NCBI GenBank assembly: GCA_027027485.1
Contig: JALVLL010000185.1
Location: forward strand, 1 to 9,433
DNA length: 9,433 nt
Direction of reading: 5' to 3'
From: Candidatus Bipolaricaulota bacterium
GTDB taxonomy: Bacteria > Bipolaricaulota > Bipolaricaulia > Bipolaricaulales > Bipolaricaulaceae
The notes below the pieces were generated by a model. That model was not told where the DNA came from, ran no database searches, and worked only from the letters and a program-made list of their open reading frames with translations. The translations under genes and the position numbers were made by a program. This document shows positions 5,735 through 9,433 of this stretch, in pieces; the stretch's first letter is position 1, and each line of letters opens with the position of its first letter.

Positions 5735-6436
5735 TCAGCCGCCGAGGAAGTAGAGGGCCAACGCCCCGAGGCCCACAAGGAGCGCCAGGATTGCCAGGCC
5801 CTGGGCACCGCCCGCGGCGCCGGCCACCTTCTCCTCGATCTTGGTCTGGACCTCGCCCTCGAGGGATTCCATCCGGGACTCCAGGGAACCCATCCTGTCC
5901 TCGAGGGAAGACGTCTTTCCCTCCAGGGAGGAGAGGCGGCTCGAGAGGTCGGCCACGCTGGACTCGAAGGACTCTATCTTGGTGCGGTTGTTCTCTATCC
6001 GGGCCTGCAGGGCCTGTACCGCCTGCTCGAGCTTGAGCACCCGGCGCTGCAGGTGCCCGAGGTCCTCTTCCTCCAGGCGCTTGATCCGGGTCTCGTGGTC
6101 GGACACTTGAGCCGAGAGCTGGGAGAGCTTGTTCTGGAGCTCCCTGACCAGGGTGAACTTCTCGGTGAGCTCCTGGATCTTGGCCGCCAGGGAGTCGTAC
6201 TTGGCCTCCAGGTTCCTATCCTCTGCGTCCAGGGCGGCGATGGAGTTCTTGATCTCGATGATGAACGAGGAGAAGAACTGGGTGACTTCCCCGAAGGCCG
6301 TCTTCATCTGGGTGATCTCCTCCTGGGCCGGTGGGAGGGCGATGCCCCTGGGCTTCTCGGCCTCGCCTTGCGCGAGTGCCAGGAGCCCGCATGTCGCCCC
6401 CACCAAGGCCAGCGCGAGGATCCTCTTCATATCCAC
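5735..6436 (-). CDS. Exported coiled-coil protein with C-terminal membrane anchor
   Basis: Unrecognised 233-aa protein with a clear architecture. Residues 1-22 are a Sec signal peptide (MDMKRILALALVGATCGLLALA, likely cleaved after ALA; the Cys at 16 is not in a proper lipobox). Residues 40-200 are an almost continuous coiled coil, including four exact heptads starting SLE at 170, 177, 184 and 191. Residues 201-212 are an Ala/Gly hinge and 213-231 a transmembrane helix ending in YFLGG with no cytoplasmic tail. I chose the GTG start at 6436 because AAAGGAGG ends 6 nt upstream; the ATG at 6430 is the alternative. Signal peptide, rod and C-terminal anchor are the layout of the Thermotoga Omp-alpha spacer, but no SLH domain is present and homology is not claimed. 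It should span or line the periplasm. It is monocistronic, with a strong terminator, and diverges from gltX. Confidence 0.82.
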   Translation of the reverse strand: MDMKRILALALVGATCGLLALAQGEAEKPRGIALPPAQEEITQMKTAFGEVTQFFSSFIIEIKNSIAALDAEDRNLEAKYDSLAAKIQELTEKFTLVRELQNKLSQLSAQVSDHETRIKRLEEEDLGHLQRRVLKLEQAVQALQARIENNRTKIESFESSVADLSSRLSSLEGKTSSLEDRMGSLESRMESLEGEVQTKIEEKVAGAAGGAQGLAILALLVGLGALALYFLGG

Positions 6437-6549
6437 AACCCCCCTCCTTTCACACGGGCGTCGCTTCCCCAGACTAAGGGATCCGCCCCGGGGACACAGT
6501 GGAGGTTGGCTTGTGGAGGGGGTGGGTTTGTCGCAACCTTTACGGACAG

Positions 6550-7980
6550 ATGTCCGAAAGGAACAGCGGGAAGCTCAGGGTGAGGTTCGCCCCGAGCCCA
6601 ACGGGGTTCCTGCATGTGGGCGGTGCCAGGACCGCCCTCTTCAACTGGCTGTGGGCCAGGAGGGAGGGCGGGACCTTCGTCCTGAGGATCGAGGATACGG
6701 ATTTAGCACGCTCCGAGCGGCGCTTCGCCGAGGGGATCCTGGAGGCGCTGAGGTGGCTGGGGCTCGATTGGGACGAGCTCTACTACCAGTCGGAGAGGCT
6801 CGAGATCTACCGCCGCTACGCCCAGCGACTCCTGGACGAGGGGAAGGCCTATCACTGTTTCTGTACCCCGGAGGAGGTGGCCGCCAGGCTGGGGAGGAAC
6901 CGCGGGCTGGAATACGACGGACACTGCCGCGGCCTCTCCGAGGAGGAGAGACGCCGCTACCTCGAAGAGGGAAGGAAGCCCGCGCTCCGTTTCGTCGTCC
7001 CAGAGGAGAAAAAGCACACCTCCTTCCGCGATTTCCTCAGGGGAGAGATCTCCTTTGAGCGCCTTACCACCGGGGATTTCGTGATCATGAAGTCCGATGG
7101 CACCCCCACCTACAACTTCGCCTGTGTGATCGATGACCACGAGATGGGGATAACCCATGTGCTGCGTGCCGAGGACCACATATCCAATACCCCGAAACAG
7201 ATTTGGATCTATGAGGCCCTGGGTTGGGAGCCGCCGGAGTTCGGGCATCTCTCCATGATCCTGGGTCCAGACAGGAGGAAGCTCTCCAAGCGCCACGGGG
7301 CTACCTCGGTGGAGGAGCTGCGGGCCCAGGGGTTCCTCCCCAAGGCGGTGGTGAACTACCTCGCTACCTTGGGCTGGTCTCCCCCTGGGGGGCGGGAGAT
7401 CTGGGAGCCCGAGGAGCTCATCCAGGCGTTCTCCCTGGATCGGGTGGTGACCTCGCCCCAGGTATTCGACCTGGAGAAGCTGAAGTGGGTGAACCGAAAG
7501 CACCTTTCCAGGCTCTCGGGCAAGGAACTGTTCGATGCGGCGAGGCCTTTCTTGGAATGGCTGGGAGGGGAGGCCCTGCGGGATGAGGGGAAGGTCATAA
7601 AGGCCCTGGAACTCGTGGTCCCCTCGATCTCCACCCTGGGAGAGCTCGTGGGAAATCCTGATCTCGAGGTGCTGTTCCGGCCCCCCGAGCTCGATGGTGC
7701 CGTCCTCGAGGAGCTCTCCCGCCCCCCCGCACCGGAGGCCCTCGAGCGCCTTCTCGAAGCCCTCCCGGATGCCATCTCTCGGGAGGGCCTCAAGCCCCTC
7801 GTTCACAGAGTGGCCGGGGAACTCGGGGTGAGGCCCCGGGAGGTCTTCCATCCCCTGAGGCTCGCCCTCACCGGAAGAGGGAAGGGCCCGGAGCTCGCCT
7901 CCATATGCGAGGTCCTGGGGAGGGAAGAGGTGGCGCGCAGGATACGAAAAGCCCTTGAGCTCTTGGAGAAAGGGCGATAA
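6550..7980 (+). CDS. gltX: Glutamyl-tRNA synthetase
   Basis: Class I aminoacyl-tRNA synthetase that charges tRNA with glutamate in the cytosol; 476 aa from the ATG at 6550, a normal bacterial length. VRFAPSPTGFLHVGGARTAL carries the HIGH-type motif HVGG (22-25), LRIEDTD follows, and KLSKR (244-248, followed by HGATSVEEL) is the KMSKS loop. Cys103, Cys105 and Cys126 are placed like zinc ligands of other bacterial GluRS, with the fourth ligand unclear. The C-terminal all-helical anticodon-binding region ends in AKALELLEKGR-like sequence. The ATG has no SD. An in-frame TTG at 6511 with GGAGG 5 nt upstream would add 13 residues (LWRGWVCRN...) unlike any GluRS N-terminus, so I keep the ATG with reservation. 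I cannot tell whether it also charges tRNA-Gln. No terminator separates it from the next gene (51-nt gap). Confidence 0.95.
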   Translation: MSERNSGKLRVRFAPSPTGFLHVGGARTALFNWLWARREGGTFVLRIEDTDLARSERRFAEGILEALRWLGLDWDELYYQSERLEIYRRYAQRLLDEGKAYHCFCTPEEVAARLGRNRGLEYDGHCRGLSEEERRRYLEEGRKPALRFVVPEEKKHTSFRDFLRGEISFERLTTGDFVIMKSDGTPTYNFACVIDDHEMGITHVLRAEDHISNTPKQIWIYEALGWEPPEFGHLSMILGPDRRKLSKRHGATSVEELRAQGFLPKAVVNYLATLGWSPPGGREIWEPEELIQAFSLDRVVTSPQVFDLEKLKWVNRKHLSRLSGKELFDAARPFLEWLGGEALRDEGKVIKALELVVPSISTLGELVGNPDLEVLFRPPELDGAVLEELSRPPAPEALERLLEALPDAISREGLKPLVHRVAGELGVRPREVFHPLRLALTGRGKGPELASICEVLGREEVARRIRKALELLEKGR

Positions 7981-8031
7981 ATTGTGGGTCCTTTCGTGTA
8001 AGGCCACGCCACGACGGGAAGGAGGGAATGG

Positions 8032-9433
8032 ATGACGGCTTTGATTGTGGTAAGCGGGCTGATATCGCTTCTTGCCTTGGGGAGTGCGGCCTACTATAAC
8101 GCTTACGTCGCCCGCCAGCCCCGGGGCACCGCGCGGATGAAGGAGATTCAGACCTACATCCGCCAGGGCGCCATGACCTTCATGATCGAGGAAGCGAAGC
8201 ACATGGCCATCGCCATCCTCGCCATCGGCATCATCCTCTGGATCCTCTTCTACTGGGAGGTCGCGGTTTCGTTCTGGATCGGGGCCTTCTTCTCCATGGC
8301 TGCAGGGTTCATCGGGATGAACGCCGCTACCCTCTCCAACGCCCCCACCACCGAGGCCACGCGCCATTCCATCTCCCGGGGGTTGCGGGTCGCCTTCGCC
8401 GGGGGAAGCGTCATGGGGCTCTCGGTGGCCGGGCTGGCTCTGGGCGGGCTATTGATCGTCCTCGCCCTCTTCCGCCGCGAGTTCGAACCTGCCAGCGTCT
8501 CCATCGTCACCAAACATCTCTTCGGGATCAAGGCCGCGGGGGTGAACTTCATCAAGGGGGCCTTGCTGGTATCCGCCTACTCGGCGGGGGCGTCTCTGGT
8601 CGCCCTCTTCGACCGTGTCGGCGGCGGCCTTGGTGTAGATGCCGCCGCCGACATGGCCGCGGACATCGTGGGGAAAGTCGAGGCCAAGATCCCCGAGGAC
8701 GACCCCCGTAACCCCGCCACCATCGCCGACAACGTAGGCGACAACGTGGGGGACGTGGGGGGATTGGGCGCCGATCTCCTGGAATCCTTCGTGGGTTCCA
8801 TCATTTCAGTGATCGTCATGGTCCTCTACATCTACGTCGGCCGCCACAACCCTGGGATAAGGGACATCCTCGCGAAGTTCGGCCTCTCGCCGGATATGGG
8901 CATCTCCCAGTATTGGTGGCTGTTGCTCCTCCCGGTGGTGATCGTAGCGGCGGGGACCCTCTCCTCCTGGCTGGGGGGCCTTTATATCCGCTTCGCCCGG
9001 GGCGATGATCCCCAGCGGACGCTGAGCAACGGCCTGGTGATCTCGGCCGGGCTCACGGCCCTCTTCTCGCTGATCATTTCCCTGGCCTCCCCCACGAACC
9101 TGACGCCGTTCTGGACGGTTCTTCTGGGGCTCGCCGCGGGGGTGGCGATCGGCAAGCTCTCCGAGTACTACACCTCCTACAAGTACAAACCCACCTTGGA
9201 GCTCGCGAAGATGAACCAAGCCGGCCCCGGCGTGGGGGTGGCCGGCGGGCTTGCCGTGGGGATGCTCTCCACCTTCTGGCCCGTGTTGGTACTGGTGGGC
9301 GCCACGGTGCTTTCCTACTACATCGGTAACCTCCTCGGGGTGGCCTTCACCGCGGCGGGGATGCTGTCGTTCGTGGGCATGAACGTGTCCATCGCCTCCG
9401 CCGGGCCGATAGCCGCTACCGCGGGCGGGCTCG
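8032..9433 (+). CDS. hppA: Membrane-bound proton/sodium-translocating pyrophosphatase homologue, divergent, 3' end outside window
   Basis: 467 residues of a polytopic protein (about eleven hydrophobic segments seen; family 660-770 aa, 15-17 helices) that in the family hydrolyses pyrophosphate and pumps H+ or Na+. ATG 8032 has GGAGG 6 nt upstream. Family motifs: GGSVMGLSVAGLAL (about 124-137), GKVEAKIPEDDPRNP (214-228) and DNVGDNVGD (233-241). Glu251 in ADLLESF sits as in Na+-pumping Thermotoga PPase, so the pumped ion could be Na+, but the decisive residues lie partly outside. Oddities: in the loop GGGLGVDAAADMAAD the lysine of canonical TKAADVGAD is absent (Ala204, or Asp203 without a gap). 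Near the edge GPIAATAGG replaces GPIADNAGG, and Ser456 stands at the Asp of DAYGP. These are usually substrate/metal contacts. It may be a divergent active pump or an altered homologue. It follows gltX by 51 nt and is probably co-transcribed. Confidence 0.9.
   Translation, partial: MTALIVVSGLISLLALGSAAYYNAYVARQPRGTARMKEIQTYIRQGAMTFMIEEAKHMAIAILAIGIILWILFYWEVAVSFWIGAFFSMAAGFIGMNAATLSNAPTTEATRHSISRGLRVAFAGGSVMGLSVAGLALGGLLIVLALFRREFEPASVSIVTKHLFGIKAAGVNFIKGALLVSAYSAGASLVALFDRVGGGLGVDAAADMAADIVGKVEAKIPEDDPRNPATIADNVGDNVGDVGGLGADLLESFVGSIISVIVMVLYIYVGRHNPGIRDILAKFGLSPDMGISQYWWLLLLPVVIVAAGTLSSWLGGLYIRFARGDDPQRTLSNGLVISAGLTALFSLIISLASPTNLTPFWTVLLGLAAGVAIGKLSEYYTSYKYKPTLELAKMNQAGPGVGVAGGLAVGMLSTFWPVLVLVGATVLSYYIGNLLGVAFTAAGMLSFVGMNVSIASAGPIAATAGGL

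Noticed and set aside
3871..6036. Very long plus-strand open frame (721 codons) opposite smc and the coiled-coil gene
   Set aside because: It is an antisense shadow produced by high-GC codon bias. The protein is a low-complexity Leu/Pro/Gly/Glu mix without domains, while the minus strand has complete known proteins.
6437..6549. Divergent promoters between the coiled-coil gene and gltX
   Set aside because: Promoters must exist nearby, but the best candidates (for example TAGTCT with CTGTGT on the minus strand) match too poorly to list.
6703..8367. 554-codon minus-strand frame opposite gltX and the start of hppA
   Set aside because: Shadow of two well-recognised genes. The composition is unlike a folded protein and it crosses an intergenic gap.

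Overview
This is a high-GC window (by eye about 60-65% G+C) from a bacterium. The gene set is bacterial: Smc-ScpA-ScpB, bacterial-type GluRS, HPRT, and purine-rich Shine-Dalgarno (SD) sequences. The high GC, many AGG arginine codons, short archaeal-flavoured condensin subunits, a membrane pyrophosphatase and a minus-strand HEPN/MNT pair would suit a thermophilic, deep-branching lineage such as Bipolaricaulota/Acetothermia. That placement is a low-confidence guess. I see no tRNA, rRNA, CRISPR array, insertion sequence or phage gene.

Left part, minus strand (1-1787). A NIF3-like gene runs off the left edge and overlaps the end of an HPRT gene (hpt) by 14 nt. Upstream of hpt lies a roughly 300 nt gap with two abutting perfect palindromes. 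Next comes a HEPN/MNT pair. Its HEPN gene carries a one-base frameshift in a GGGGCCC run, and the MNT gene has a short N-terminus.

Centre, minus strand (1835-5700). A compact condensin operon is transcribed right to left: a 42-residue microprotein, then smc, scpA and scpB. All junctions overlap (ATGA, 11 nt, 29 nt). A good sigma-70-type promoter and an ideal SD sit in front of the microprotein, so the operon starts there and not at smc. The microprotein looks disordered and ends in QLPLF, which matches the bacterial sliding-clamp (DnaN) binding motif QL(S/D)LF. Smc is only 831 aa, with coiled-coil arms about half the usual length. This is the most interesting part of the window: a short-armed condensin apparently co-translated with a possible clamp-binding peptide.

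Right part (5735-9433). A minus-strand gene encodes a secreted or periplasmic coiled-coil protein with a signal peptide and a C-terminal membrane anchor. It ends at a strong hairpin-plus-U-tract terminator whose U-tract overlaps the -35 box of the condensin operon promoter. Divergently, gltX (GluRS) and a membrane pyrophosphatase homologue (hppA-like, cut by the right edge) run on the plus strand. The pyrophosphatase keeps the DDPRNP and DNVGDNVGD motifs but lacks a canonical substrate-binding lysine and the Asp-Asn of the usual DNAGG motif, so it is a divergent member.
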